Part shown: positions 47,336-58,915 of the stretch, piece by piece
How the letters are laid out: the number at the start of each line of letters is the position of its first letter
Numbering within the stretch: the stretch's first letter is position 1
Assembly (NCBI GenBank): GCA_028641055.1
Contig: CM054060.1
Location: 60,852,527 to 60,916,526 of the forward strand
DNA length: 64,000 nt
Reading direction: 5' to 3'
DNA from: Alopecurus myosuroides
Taxonomy: Eukaryota; Streptophyta; Magnoliopsida; Poales; Poaceae
Translations under genes and position numbers: made by a program
Notes under the pieces: generated by a model
What the model was told of the DNA's origin: nothing
The model's input: the letters and a program-made list of their open reading frames with translations, nothing else
The model's database searches: none

Positions 47336-47837
47336 GTAAGAACCTTGGTGGTGGTTGCTTTATTTATAAAGCGGGGCGTAAAGCCTATTTCGGCTGATAG
47401 TGTATGCCAAATACCATTGCCAAATTGAGTTTTGGCTTTTGGCAACATTATAGAGCACAATTTTGTTTATTCCATAGCCAAATTCCGGAGAGTTGAGCAA
47501 CTATAAATCCAGTGCCAGATTAATTTAAGTGAATAAAATAATAGGATGGAGAGGTGGGACTAAAGAGCGGTGAGCAGACGTCCATGAATATTTTACTTCT
47601 TAGTTTGTACATAGTGGGCCACACAATTAGAGAATTTGACATTTAGCTTTGGCATTGGCACATTGTACCTAACATAGCAAATTCAGCGCCCATACCAAAT
47701 AAATCTACGTGGCAAATACAGTTTTGACAACACCGTGGATGCTCTTAGAAAGCTACATAATATATCACATCATTATTATGTTCATATTTACTCGTAATAG
47801 ATAGTGTTGATGGAAAGTATGACATTAGCACCTTGCA
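47336..47837. other. Stretch without a recognised gene
   Basis: No coding frame was seen. AACACCGTGGATGCTCTTAG near 47731 resembles a grass MITE end, but the partner terminus was not found. Confidence 0.35.
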
Positions 47838-47961
47838 CTTCCTCCGTCCCAAATTAGACGTCGTGAATTTGTCAACATATGGATGTATCTATACACTAAA
47901 ATACGTCTAGATACATCTATATTTTAACAAATCTATAATAACTAATTAGGGACTGAGGGAG
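47838..47961. mobile_element. Stowaway-type MITE, 124 bp
   Basis: The ends are CTTCCTCCGTCCCAAATTAG and CTAATTAGGGACTGAGGGAG, inverted repeats of the Stowaway class, with a TA on the right (47962-47963) and CA on the left where TA is expected. The interior holds the typical GGATGTATCTATACACTAAA and TCTAGATACATC motifs. Confidence 0.85.
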
Positions 47962-48018
47962 TACAATATAAATTGTAACTCCTGATAATAGCTCTAAACC
48001 TCGCCATTCGCCTGTGTA

Positions 48019-48391
48019 GGGCCTCTTTGGATTGAAGGAATTTCATAGGAATTTTGGAAGATTTCAATCCATAGGAAATTTCCTATGGAATGCATTTGAA
48101 TTATAGGATTGAGTACACCAAATTTCTAATGAATCCATTCCTATACCCACTATTCCATAGGAATCTCAACATGAGCTCAAACCTCTTTTTTCATAAAGTC
48201 CAATGCACTTATACTCTATCTCTCTCCTTATTTCTGCAAAATTCCTGTGTTTACTTTCTGTGCATCATCCAAAGACATCGTCTAGAAAATTCCTATCTTT
48301 TGAAATCCTATGAGAATTGAAGTGCATGACATCTCAATCATATGTTTTTTCTATTCCTACGTTTCTAAAATCCTGCAATCCAAAGAGGCTC
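48019..48391. mobile_element. Tourist/Harbinger-type MITE, 373 bp
   Basis: The ends GGGCCTCTTTGGATTG and CAATCCAAAGAGGCTC are inverted repeats of the GGGCCTGTTTGGAT class, with the 3-bp duplication GTA at 48016-48018 and 48392-48394. Such elements are moved by PIF/Harbinger transposases. Confidence 0.85.
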
Positions 48392-48749
48392 GTAAAGTGT
48401 TGAATTTCCTTGTTGCTGGGATAGATAGTAGTATTACCTTCCATATTCATTCTATTACTTTATTTGACAGATCCAAGGAAGATGGATTAGTGGTTCCAAA
48501 AACAAACCATAGATTGTACGATATATATAGTTTGTACATCGTTTTGCTGTAGCTGATACGAATTTGTGACGACAGACAGACATTGGGGGCAGGGGCTGGC
48601 AGGCCCCAATCCGTCGCGAGCGCGACACAAGCTGAGGCGATTGCATGCGGTGAAGCAATAGCCGCTGCAGCAAACTGGGGCCCATATCCTGCCCATGGAT
48701 ATAAAATTGTGTCTATACTACCCACGGTTAAAATCGACATTCTTAGGCA

Positions 48750-49638
48750 CAGAGGCGGATCCAGAGGGGGGCGAGGGGTGGCCAGGCCACCCCCATGGTT
48801 CGGCCACCCCCAATCATATGTAGCAGGGGCCGGTAGGTAATATAAATATCCTAATTAGACTAATTCTAATATTTTCCAGCCCATAGTGGCCGTGCATTCA
48901 ATTTTTGTGGACGGGAGCGAATACATGTAATCAAGGCTCTAAGGCCATAATGGTACGTGTATCAGACTGTGTGCACGCAATCTGGCATACACGATTGCAT
49001 ATAATATCCATATTCCCGTATATAAAACCGCACACGTTCATACTGAGCAACAGTTCCGTTGCCGCAACGTAAGACACATTCAGAGATTCGAAGGATCAAG
49101 AAAGCTCAATTGGCGACGACGAACTATTGATGCCACTGTCCCGCGCGCCATGGCCCCAGGATCAATTTTCTTGACTGGTCTTGTCATTGCCCAAGCTAGG
49201 TATTGTACATCTACATATCTATGTATGCTATATGTAGTTGTGCTATGACTATGAATTCAAATAATTACTTCTTGATAATTTGTCTGGCTAATTATTATGG
49301 TTTAATAATTATTTTTTACTTGTATAGTTGCTTGACATGAAGAGGAAGACACCGCCAATTGGTACATTTTTCAAGCCGGTTAGTTCAAACTTCAACTCCG
49401 CAGCTGAAATCACAAATCCACAAGAGGAAGCAACGATCCCAGCACAAGTTATCATGGATAAAGATTTCCAATCCTCATCCGGAAGATGTGCAATCTTCCG
49501 AGAAAACACCGGTAGTTTGATAAAACTTGATATATTTTCATAGTTTGATAAGATTGGGTATTTTACCCATAGTGTATCGATTTTACGAACAACGTCTTGT
49601 CCGGCCCGGGCCATACTCAAATCCTGGATCCGCCCCTG
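48750..49638 (+). mobile_element. hAT-type element, 889 bp deletion derivative
   Basis: Terminal repeats CAGAGGCGGATCCAG and CTGGATCCGCCCCTG lie inside a perfect 8-bp target duplication CTTAGGCA (48742-48749 and 49639-49646), the hAT signature. It is too short to be autonomous. A frame from 49337 starts MKRKTPPIGTFFKPVSSNFN, which looks like the N-terminus of the zinc-finger-MYM/TTF type hAT proteins, and then runs out. Confidence 0.92.
49337..49543 (+). pseudogene. Remnant of a hAT transposase N-terminus
   Basis: MKRKTPPIGTFFKP resembles the start of plant hAT-like TTF/MYM zinc-finger transposase proteins. The frame ends after about 69 codons with no zinc finger, DDE or hATC dimerisation domain. 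The match is from memory and rests on a short motif. Confidence 0.5.
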
Positions 49639-49819
49639 CTTAGGCACGGGCTATAATAGCGTGATCGATCGTCAATCTGTAGTCCGAGACGTCTCCCGGT
49701 TTGCCCAACTCAGCAGATCATGCAATATGCATCGATGCATGCCCTATACGTGTATGCGTCGTTGACCAAAAACCGGTCCGTGGTCCGTAGTTTGGTACCG
49801 ACAGGAAAGCGACCTGTGT

Positions 49820-50540
49820 CTCAGGGTGCAAACGGGACTGTACGCGGGAGCCCGCTTATGCGCCGCATGTACCCGCCATGTATAAGCGGGACTGTACGCG
49901 AGAGCCCGACAAAAGTATACCTACTTATGCGGCGCCCGCGTTTGCCCTCGTATGCAACTGAGTTTGCAGCTAGCCCGCGTATGCTGCTAAGGTCATATTG
50001 TGCTTATGCTTCAGCTCTAGGACCCCAATGATGGCGGCACTTTGGTGTCCCAAACGATGCTCAATCTGCCCCAGGAAACTGGGAGACTACCACAAAATAT
50101 GTCTTCTTGGCCGTCTCTGAGTCCCTCCGACCCAGAGTCCGACACCCTCCCTACGCCGCCGTGCTCCGGGATCGGATCGTTGACGAGCATGTCGGGGATC
50201 TTTCGGGTGCTGCCGGCGGCGGCCGGAATCGCAAGAGGTGAGGGAATAGGGGGAGACGGGGAAGCATGACGAGCTGGGAGATCTTCCCCGGGAGCTGGAG
50301 GAGGATCAACAGCCATGGCGGCGATCCGGAGGCGGCAGCACCTCGTCCTCACCTCTGCTCCCCTCCCCACCGTCTAGTATCGCTTGATCTGATATGTGGG
50401 ATTAGGTGGGATAAGCGGCAACATGCGGACCGGCCCGCATAGCCCACATATTAGTACACCTTAAACGCGGGCGCCCACATACGTTAATTAGTGGGCTTGG
50501 AAAAACGGCGCCGCGGACAGCCCGCTCCCGCTTGCAGTCT
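49820..50540. mobile_element. Mutator-like element with gene-like interior, about 720 bp
   Basis: GACCTGTGT (extending to a tenth base, C) is duplicated at 49811-49820 and 50541-50550, the 9-10 bp size of Mutator-like insertions. Ends are roughly inverted: AGGGTGCAAACGGGACTG against AGACTGCAAGCGGGAGCG. Inner inverted motifs GCGCCCGCGTTT (about 49934) and AAACGCGGGCGCCC (about 50464) support this. The interior holds a minus-strand frame, 50370-50017, including MAVDPPPAPGEDLPARHASP and a Ser/Gly/Asp tail, whose origin I cannot identify. Confidence 0.6.
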
Positions 50541-50550
50541 GACCTGTGTC

Positions 50551-51073
50551 CTCTGTGGGATAACCGGGAGCAGCAAATGCACGAAACGATCCGGCCAGGT
50601 CAAAGTTCTCGGTGTGCACACTATGAACTTTCTGTTTGTTCGTCACTGAAACGGTAAGGTTCAGTTTTCAACGGGCGTGTCCGGCAAAGTTCCAGGCCTA
50701 TGCATACTCTGATGCTCAGAGTCTATATAGCCGTACCCTATATGAAAGAAACACCTCAAATCTGATCACAGAAATCTCACATGTCTTTCCGAAGTTGACG
50801 CAACCTCTACTTGCAGTCTTACACCGAAACGCTGGGTGTTTGAACTGAACCGGGCAAAATGACCTTTCCTGACAATCGCTAAACATTACGAATATAGTAC
50901 AAACCAGAGGCATCACATCCGGTGAAAATTTTCAATCTGGCCACCAATTATCATCGGCTCATCGGACCCCTCTCCCCAGAAAGTGCTACTGCAATTATCT
51001 ATCGCGAGAGATGTATCCATGTCCCTTTCACCTAAAATTTTCCCTCAATCGCCAATCACAGTAGATCACATGG
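50551..51073. other. Original upstream region of the phosphatase gene
   Basis: There is no gene. The last 16 bases, ACAGTAGATCACATGG (51058-51073), are repeated at 53132-53147, so before the LINE inserted this stretch was contiguous with 53148-53226 and lay directly upstream of the phosphatase TATA box. Confidence 0.6.
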
Positions 51074-52806
51074 TCTGGCTGGCACACAGGGCACAGGATG
51101 CTGGCCTAATAACTGGTCTGGCTGAGCACTTAATCCATAAGGGTGTGGCCATTTTACAGTATGCTGATGACACTATTTTCTTGTTGAATGATGATATGGA
51201 ATCTGCCAGAAACCTAAAACTCATTTTGTATATATTTGAGAGCATGTCTGGTCTGAAGATTAATTTTGAGAAGAGTGAGGTGCTGATGGTGGTAGAGGAT
51301 GATGAGAAGCAGCAGGTTTATGCTGATTTGTTTAACTGCCAGAAAGGGGAATGGCCAATTACCTATTTGGGGGTACCTGTCAATTCCAGGAGAAACTCTG
51401 TCAAAGAAATGCAGTTTTTGGGAGGCAAAGTAAGGAAAATGATGGATGGATGGATGGGTGGGGCTCTGTCTATTGGGGGCAGAGTCATTAGAACTGATGT
51501 TTGCATTTCTTCTGTGGCAGTTTATCATATGTCTTTGTTTTTGTTACATAAATCCACTCTGGAAGAGCTAGATAAGCCAAGGAGGTCCTTCCTTTGGCAA
51601 AGTAGTGAAACCAGGAGGAGGTATCATCTACTTAGCTGGAAAATAATTTGCAAGCCTAGAAAGAAAGGGGGCCTTGGTTTGAAAAATCTGGCAAAATTCA
51701 ACATCAGTTTGCTTTGTAAGTGGTGGTGTAAGCTTGAGTCTGGGGATGGACCTTGGCAACATTTGATTAGAGCTAAGTATCTTGGGGAAAGAGGGATCAC
51801 AATGATTAAACATAGTGCTAAGGACTCTGCTTTCTGGTCTGACCTGTTGAAAATTAGGCAGCATTACTTGGAGGGGAGAATTATGAAGGTAGGCAATGGA
51901 AAAAGGACCAGTTTTTGGAAGGATGCTTGGTGTGGACACACTCCTTTTATGATTTTATTCCCTGGTCTGTTTGAAATCTGCAATGATCAGGAGGTTTCTG
52001 TGGCTGATTTGGCAAGCAGGAGCTGGTCACTTTCCTTTCGAAGGTGGCTGGTGGGAGATTTGCAAAATAACCTGAGGAATCTCAATAATAAGCTGGCTTG
52101 TGTTGCTCTGAATGACACAGAGGACATGCCTAGCTGGAAATGGACAAAATCAGGGGTGTTTACTGTGAAATCGATGTATAATCACCTGTCAAGGATGGGG
52201 GTGGATAGGTCCTTCCAGCATCTATGGAAGGCTAAAATCCCTTTTAAAATTAAGGTGTGGCTTTGGCTTATTTGGCACAATGCAATTTCCACCAAAGATA
52301 ATATGAAGAGAAGAAATTGGGTTGGGAACTTTGGCTGTCAGTTTTGTGACAGTGATGAGTCGATTTTGCACCTTTTCTTTCTTTGTGATGCAGCAAAATA
52401 TGTTTGGAGTGTGGTGGCCACCGCCGTGGGTGCCAGTAATCGTCCGGGATCTTTTTTACAATACTTCTGGTGGTTACCTCAGTATCTGTCTGCCTCCCGT
52501 AACGTGCAGATTACTGGTTTGGCTGCCATTTGCTGGGCCATCTGGAAATTGAGGAATCGGGCTTGCTTTGAGGCGAAGCTAATCAGCTCTCCCTTTGAAT
52601 TGATTAGTTATTCGTGTGTTTTTTTGAACTATTGGGCAGGGCTTCACCCACAACAAGAGCGTGATGACATAAGGGAGGGCGCTAATACCTTGATTCGTGT
52701 GGCTACTTCGACTGAAGCTGATCAAGGGCGTGCAAGTGGTTCGGGAGTCCGTCACAATCTCTTGCTGGAGGATGCTGCTGATGAAAGGAGGGACGACACC
52801 AGCTGA
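51074..52806 (+). pseudogene. LINE ORF2 C-terminal part (RT end and zf-RVT)
   Basis: The open frame is undamaged over about 577 residues but lacks its start. Recognisable parts are QYADDTIFLLND (RT catalytic motif), SGLKINFEKSE, YLGVPVNSRR, RKKGGLGLKNL, WLWLIWHNAISTKDNMKRRN and the CQFCDSDESILHLFFLC zinc motif of zf-RVT. The frame stays open leftward into the host DNA to an ATG at 50983, giving a chance host-LINE fusion of 607 residues. With no endonuclease and only part of the RT fingers and palm, it should be inactive. Confidence 0.9.
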
Positions 52807-53131
52807 TCTACATTGTTGCCTTCTGTGGATGATTCCAGTCTTCGGTTTTAGACTTTCAGCTCCTTTCTTCTCTGGTGGGAAAAAGAGCGGCTTGGCACTG
52901 TTATTTCCCCTGTTTCTGTTCCTGGCAGTTTTTCGTTTCTGCTGTTTTGCTTGGACTCCCGTTTTGGTGCTGTTATTGTATATAAACTCTACTGTCTAGG
53001 GTAGTTGGTTGTGTGGAGGGGTTGCGACCCTATGTACAATAACGCTGTTGTGGTGACGTTTGTGGTGGTTCCGTTATTTCTATGATAATGGAGCACGGGC
53101 CCTTCTCGGGGGGTGCCGTTTATGCAAAAAA
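52807..53131 (+). other. LINE 3' UTR and short poly(A)
   Basis: A T- and G-rich untranslated tail ends in GCAAAAAAA immediately before the right target duplication. Confidence 0.8.
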
Positions 53132-53217
53132 ACAGTAGATCACATGGCCGGCCCGCCTTCTCCTCTCCATGCCCACGGTCACACGTACACGCAGGCCACG
53201 ACCACATTGATCTGCCA

Positions 53218-53226
53218 ATATAAATA
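53218..53226 (+). promoter_or_regulatory. Left target-site copy of the phosphatase TATA box
   Basis: ATATAAATA sits directly left of the Mutator-like element and matches 54803-54811 perfectly. Joined without the element, the sequence reads CTGCCA-ATATAAATA-GCCAGC, a good plant TATA context. This copy is now 1.6 kb from the gene and would direct transcription into the element. Confidence 0.8.
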
Positions 53227-53641
53227 GGAAAACGCTGATATTCATCCGGGGGATCGCACTCGGCGCGTCCCCCGGGTCGCGGGAGCGACGCGTGTCGCTG
53301 GACCCACCAGCGCATCCCACCGCCCCTCAAACCTTATCTCTTCCGCGTGCTCCTCTGTTCCCCATTTCTCCTTTCTCTCCCCTTACACGGTCGTCCCCGG
53401 AGAAGGAAGGCCGCGCGCGTCCAGCGAGTTGCGCCGCCGCCGTTCGCCGGAGAAGAGGCCCGCGCCGCCGCCTCTCCCTTTGGCCGGCCTCTTTTCCGCC
53501 GCCCCCCCGCCATGGTGCCATGGATGCGCCCGTGTGCTGCCAGCGACGCGCCGCCTCCGCCATGGCAGGCGTGCTGCGAGCTAGAGGGGCGGTGGCGCTG
53601 TAAGCCGCGGGAATCGAAGACGGCGACGCTGGGGGCCTGCG

Positions 53642-53730
53642 GTGCCGGGAGGACTCCCGGCCTCACCTCCTCGCCATCAACGCAGACGGCAACGGCGCCA
53701 TGGAGCTCGCCGAGCTAGTGCGCCGCCACA
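53642..53730 (+). pseudogene. Possible captured EF-hand gene fragment
   Basis: The frame reading LLAINADGNGAMELAELVRR resembles a calmodulin-like EF-hand loop. Counting from N, positions 1, 3, 5, 6, 8 and 12 are N, D, N, G, M and E against the usual D, D/N, D/N, G, I/M and E. Only one loop is recognisable and position 1 is Asn rather than Asp. It lies inside the Mutator-like element, as expected for a captured exon piece. A chance match cannot be excluded. Confidence 0.45.
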
Positions 53731-53819
53731 CGCGTCGCCGTCCCGCCTTGTCAAGGCGACACCGCAGGCGCTCCTCTCGTGCTCCTCTCGTGCGACGCCG
53801 CAGTCCTGGTGCGGTGCTC

Positions 53820-54560
53820 CCATGGGAGGGAGCGGGCGCTCCCGAAGAAGGACGTGGATGCTCCCATTGAAGGACCTTGGTGCTTCCCAAGGTGAGCGGT
53901 GGTGCTCCCGAACAACGACGGCGGTGCTCCCGAAGAAGGGTTGCGGTGCTCCCGAAGAAGGATGTGGATGAGGGCGGCGGTGCTCTCGAAGAAGGCTGGT
54001 GGTGGTGCTCCCAAGGCCGGTGGCGCTGCTCCGCGGGGACGTCGGCGTTGCTCCCATAGGCTACTGGCGGTGCTCCCATAGGCGGATGGTGTTGCTCCCC
54101 AAGGCCGGGGGCGTTGCTCCGCGCGGACGCCGGCGTTGCTCCCACAGGCTAATGGCGGTGCTCCCATAGGCGGATGGTGTTGCTCCCCAAGGCCGGGGGC
54201 GTTGCTCCGCGTGGACGCCGGCGTTGCTCCCACATGCCGGTGGCGCGTCGGCCATCTCGCAGCAGCTGCGACTACAGCGGACGGGAGCACATCTCGCAGC
54301 AGCGGCGACTACGGCCGGGGAGCAGCGTGGCGGCGCAAGCTGCTGCTCCCGACGGCGGGAGTTGATGCTCCCAGCGAGGTTGCTCCCGGAGCCGCGAAGC
54401 GTTTCTCCAAGCGGCGGAGTCCGGCGAGGTGCTCCTCCCGGCGACGCAAGCTGCTGCTCCCGACGACGGAGTTGATGCTCCCAGCGAGGAGAGTGGATGC
54501 TCCCAGCGGCGGGATGTCGTGCTCCCGAGGGCGTCTTCTCCGGCGAAGGACCTTCTTCTC
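53820..54560 (+). repeat. TGCTCCC-rich minisatellite inside the Mutator-like element
   Basis: TGCTCCC recurs many times. The clearest units are 88 bp apart, starting GGCGGTGCTCCCATAGGCGG at 54066 and 54154, each followed by GTTGCTCCCCAAGGCCGGGG. Shorter units with GTGCTCCCGAAGAAGG lie to the left. Confidence 0.75.
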
Positions 54561-54802
54561 CGGCGTCTTCTCCGGCGAAGGACCGTCGAGCTTCAAGGGA
54601 GCGTTTTGATGTGCAGGGGTGCGTGCGTTGCTGTGTTTCCTTGCGTGGAGAAGATTTTTTGTGTGGTCCAGCATGTGCGCTGTACGTAGACAAGCTGGTT
54701 GTTCCCCTTTTGTGATCACACGGTCGTAAACAACTTGATCAGATGGCTGGCGACCCGGGGGATCGGACGTTTTGATCCCCCGGGGGACGCTCAGCGTCTC
54801 CC

Positions 54803-54811
54803 ATATAAATA
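54803..54811 (+). promoter_or_regulatory. TATA box of the phosphatase gene (right target-site copy)
   Basis: ATATAAATA lies 88 bases upstream of the start codon, leaving a plausible transcription start near 54835-54845 and a 5' UTR of about 60 bases. The Mutator-like element ends exactly at its left edge, so everything upstream of the TATA box is now transposon sequence. Confidence 0.8.
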
Positions 54812-54895
54812 GCCAGCAGTCCCGTAGTCGCACTCCACAACACGTACAAAACCACACGCTCACACTCAACAACACGCTGACACCTCTCGCCGTGA

Positions 54896-56863
<1,968 letters not shown>

Positions 56864-57218
56864 CAGGCTGGCAGCTCGCGGTATTAAGGAAATCAAGGGA
56901 GCCGCCGTTTTTGTTTCAGCCTGTCCTGGTCCTGTTGCCACCATGCGCGCGGGACGGCGGCGGCAACATCGGGTCAGGGATGGAAGCGAACGCGCGGAGG
57001 AGAGCGGCAGCGTACTGCGCAGCACCTTTTTGACAATACACGCATATGCTTTTGGAAACCAGGAGCAGCATTGTTACATTTTACCTTGGAAGAATCGATC
57101 CAAAACCCTCTAATATTCAGAACTCTACTGTTTTTTCTCCACCGACCAGTCTAGCGGAAATATGTCAATGCGTCGCTTGTCGATCCGATGATCACCTAGC
57201 CTGCTCCTCGATGCTCAC
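56864..57218 (+). other. 3' untranslated and downstream region of the phosphatase gene
   Basis: No coding content. It is GC-rich for about 170 bases, fitting a 3' UTR, then mixed. No AATAAA signal was seen close by; AATATT-rich stretches near 57111 are weak alternatives. Confidence 0.4.
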
Positions 57219-57687
57219 CTCCGGATGGCACACACCGGGTTTGGGGTCGGGTCCGTGCCCTCCATAACCGCCCCTTTAATTTGTCGGGTCTCAGTTTTTA
57301 CCAAACCCGCGACCCTGCAGGGTTGGCGGCCCCAACGGATACCCATCTCAGGAGCGACGCCGACGCATGTGGGGAATAAAACGATGGGATATTGGAACGT
57401 GGTTGGTGGAAATAGACACATATGTGCGTGTATTGTCTTCGGGACTCCAGATTTCAACACGTGCATGCGATGTGTGGGTTGTGTGATCCATACCTCGTGG
57501 ACGTGTGGTTAGCCATTATAAGGGATAGAATTAGGGCATAGAGCGGGTCTGCGGGTCTACAGGTACGGGTTTGCCACCCTATACCCTCCCCGTTAGGTCT
57601 GGCGGGTCTAACATTTTACGAAACCATCCCCATTTTAAGGCGGGTACCCGTCGGGTTTGCGGGTTTCGGTGCCCCATTGCCATCCGT
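57219..57687. mobile_element. hAT-like MITE, about 469 bp
   Basis: ATGCTCACC is present at 57210-57218 and 57688-57696, giving an 8-9 bp target duplication. The ends TCCGGATGGCACACACC and TTGCCATCCGT are inverted, and both sides have CGGGTTTG-rich subterminal sequence, as in the GGATGGCAA class of plant hAT MITEs. No coding frame. Confidence 0.65.
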
Positions 57688-57696
57688 ATGCTCACC

Positions 57697-58054
57697 AATC
57701 CGCCAATACCCAGAGCGATGCACCACCGTTGCCGGCCCTGAGCCTGGTGCCGCTCGTCTCCGTGCTCATCCCCGCCGAGGAAGGTTTACCTCGGCGTCCG
57801 CGTACGCGACTCCCGCTTGAGGCTGCAGCGCGGGTACAATACGACCGAGGGAGAAGTGTAGACCCGGAGCTTGAACCTTCAACTGACAAAAGGAGGACAC
57901 ATGATTTGGTGAACGAAACTGAGCAGTACTAGGGTGTAAAGCACACTGCGCACGCCAGCACACTCGGAAGAAAATCGACCGCTTGGAGTCAGGAGAGGAG
58001 CTTGCCGCCGGCCGGCCAACTGAATGCTCGCTCGCCTCGCCTCGAAGAGGACGA
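57697..58054. other. Stretch between hAT MITE and Harbinger remnant
   Basis: No convincing gene. Short GC-rich frames are present without motifs. Confidence 0.35.
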
Positions 58055-58490
58055 AGTGGCTGCTCTCTATACCGTCAATGGAGATGCCTATTCCAAGGGG
58101 TATTATCTTGCCGAAGAAGACTGTATTTCGTCGGAATGAAACAATCTATTTCGGCTAAAACTCAAGAAGCATGCCGAGAGGATGCTGAGAAGTCATTTGA
58201 TGTATTGCAAGATTGTTTGCCAGTGTTGTTCGAGGTCCTGCTTGCTTTAGAGATAAGAAATCCTCCTCAAACATCATGGCGTCTTGTGTGATTCTATTGT
58301 TCTACATAACATAATCATCAAGGATAAGAGGGATTTAAACTCGTTGTTTTCTATGACAATATTGGTAGCCATGTGAAGCCTAGCCGGAACCCAGACAAGA
58401 CCCAAGCATTTCTTGAGTCGTATCGGAAGATTGAGTACAAGGCATGCATACCTAGCTCCACGATGATCTCATTGAGCAGAGGCGGAGTTG
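58055..58490 (+). pseudogene. PIF/Harbinger transposase C-terminal remnant
   Basis: Across several frames the plus strand reads LYTVNGDAYSKGYYLAEED, then KTQEACREDAEKSFDVLQ, NIMASCVIL, IIKDKRDLN and FYDNIGSHVKPSRNPDKTQA with FLESYRKIEY. These are the conserved steps of the Harbinger-type DDE nuclease (plant transposon protein, DDE_Tnp4-like), in the right order, with the QEA-RKDVE-AFGVLQ segment holding the last catalytic acid. Stops and frameshifts occur throughout and the N-terminal half is missing, so it is inactive. Two Harbinger-type MITEs in the window use related termini, but no direct link is shown. Confidence 0.8.
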
Positions 58491-58726
58491 TATGGGAAGT
58501 AGATTCTCATTTTTTTTATTTGATATAATTTGTATTCATTTGTGTTTGAACCATTCTTAACATTCTAGACCATTCGTTATTGTTTTAATTATTTAGATTC
58601 AAACATTTATCATAATTTGGATGATTATGTATTCTATGATGCTAAAATATTATTTAATTTTATTTATATGGTTGTTGTATTAATATGATCGTTTTCAAAG
58701 TCATATATTTGATTCAGACTCGCAAT

Positions 58727-58826
58727 ACTGTTTTCGGGTATCCGAGGGCTTGGGCAGAGCAGATGCTCTAAAACTCGTACCACACGGTTTTTCTCTACCC
58801 AAGCCCTCGCGGTTCCGGAAAACAGT
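58727..58826. repeat. 100-base inverted repeat (hairpin/MITE-like)
   Basis: The arms are 58727-58754 (ACTGTTTTCGGG..., ending GAGGGCTTGGG) and 58798-58826 (CCCAAGCCCTCG..., ending GGAAAACAGT). They pair over about 28 bases with a few mismatches around a 43-base loop. No target duplication is evident. Confidence 0.7.
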
Positions 58827-58915
58827 CACCGGTGCTACCAAAAACATGTTTTCTGGCACACGTTTATCCAGAAAGGCCATATGTTGATAGACGAAAAAAT
58901 AACAAAACACCTCGG

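Larger units (their letters stand above)
51074..53131 (+). mobile_element. 5'-truncated LINE (non-LTR retrotransposon)
   Basis: The element is 2058 bp and flanked by a perfect 16-bp duplication ACAGTAGATCACATGG. It has a short A tail just before the right copy (the outermost A may belong to the tail). It keeps only the end of ORF2: the last part of reverse transcriptase with the YADDTIF catalytic motif and the C-terminal zf-RVT region. The 5' two thirds, including ORF1 and endonuclease, were lost, as is usual in target-primed reverse transcription. Confidence 0.93.
53227..54802. mobile_element. Mutator-like element with gene-like cargo (Pack-MULE type), 1576 bp
   Basis: A perfect 9-bp duplication ATATAAATA (53218-53226, 54803-54811) flanks the element, the Mutator signature. 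Terminal repeats of about 52 bp align with few gaps: GGAAAACGCTGA...CCGGGGGATC...CCCCCGGGTCGC on the left and GGGAGACGCTGA...CCGGGGGATC...CCCCCGGGTCGC on the reversed right end. No transposase is present. The interior is very GC-rich and gene-like, with an EF-hand-like piece near 53680 and a block of TGCTCCC-rich tandem repeats. Grass Pack-MULEs are known to carry GC-rich gene fragments and to insert near the 5' ends of genes. Confidence 0.85.

Noticed and set aside
53663..54693. Long minus-strand frames rich in Gly, Ala, Pro and Arg
   Set aside because: They are open because of the GC-rich TGCTCCC minisatellite inside the Mutator-like element. All three frames are open over long stretches and no motif is present.
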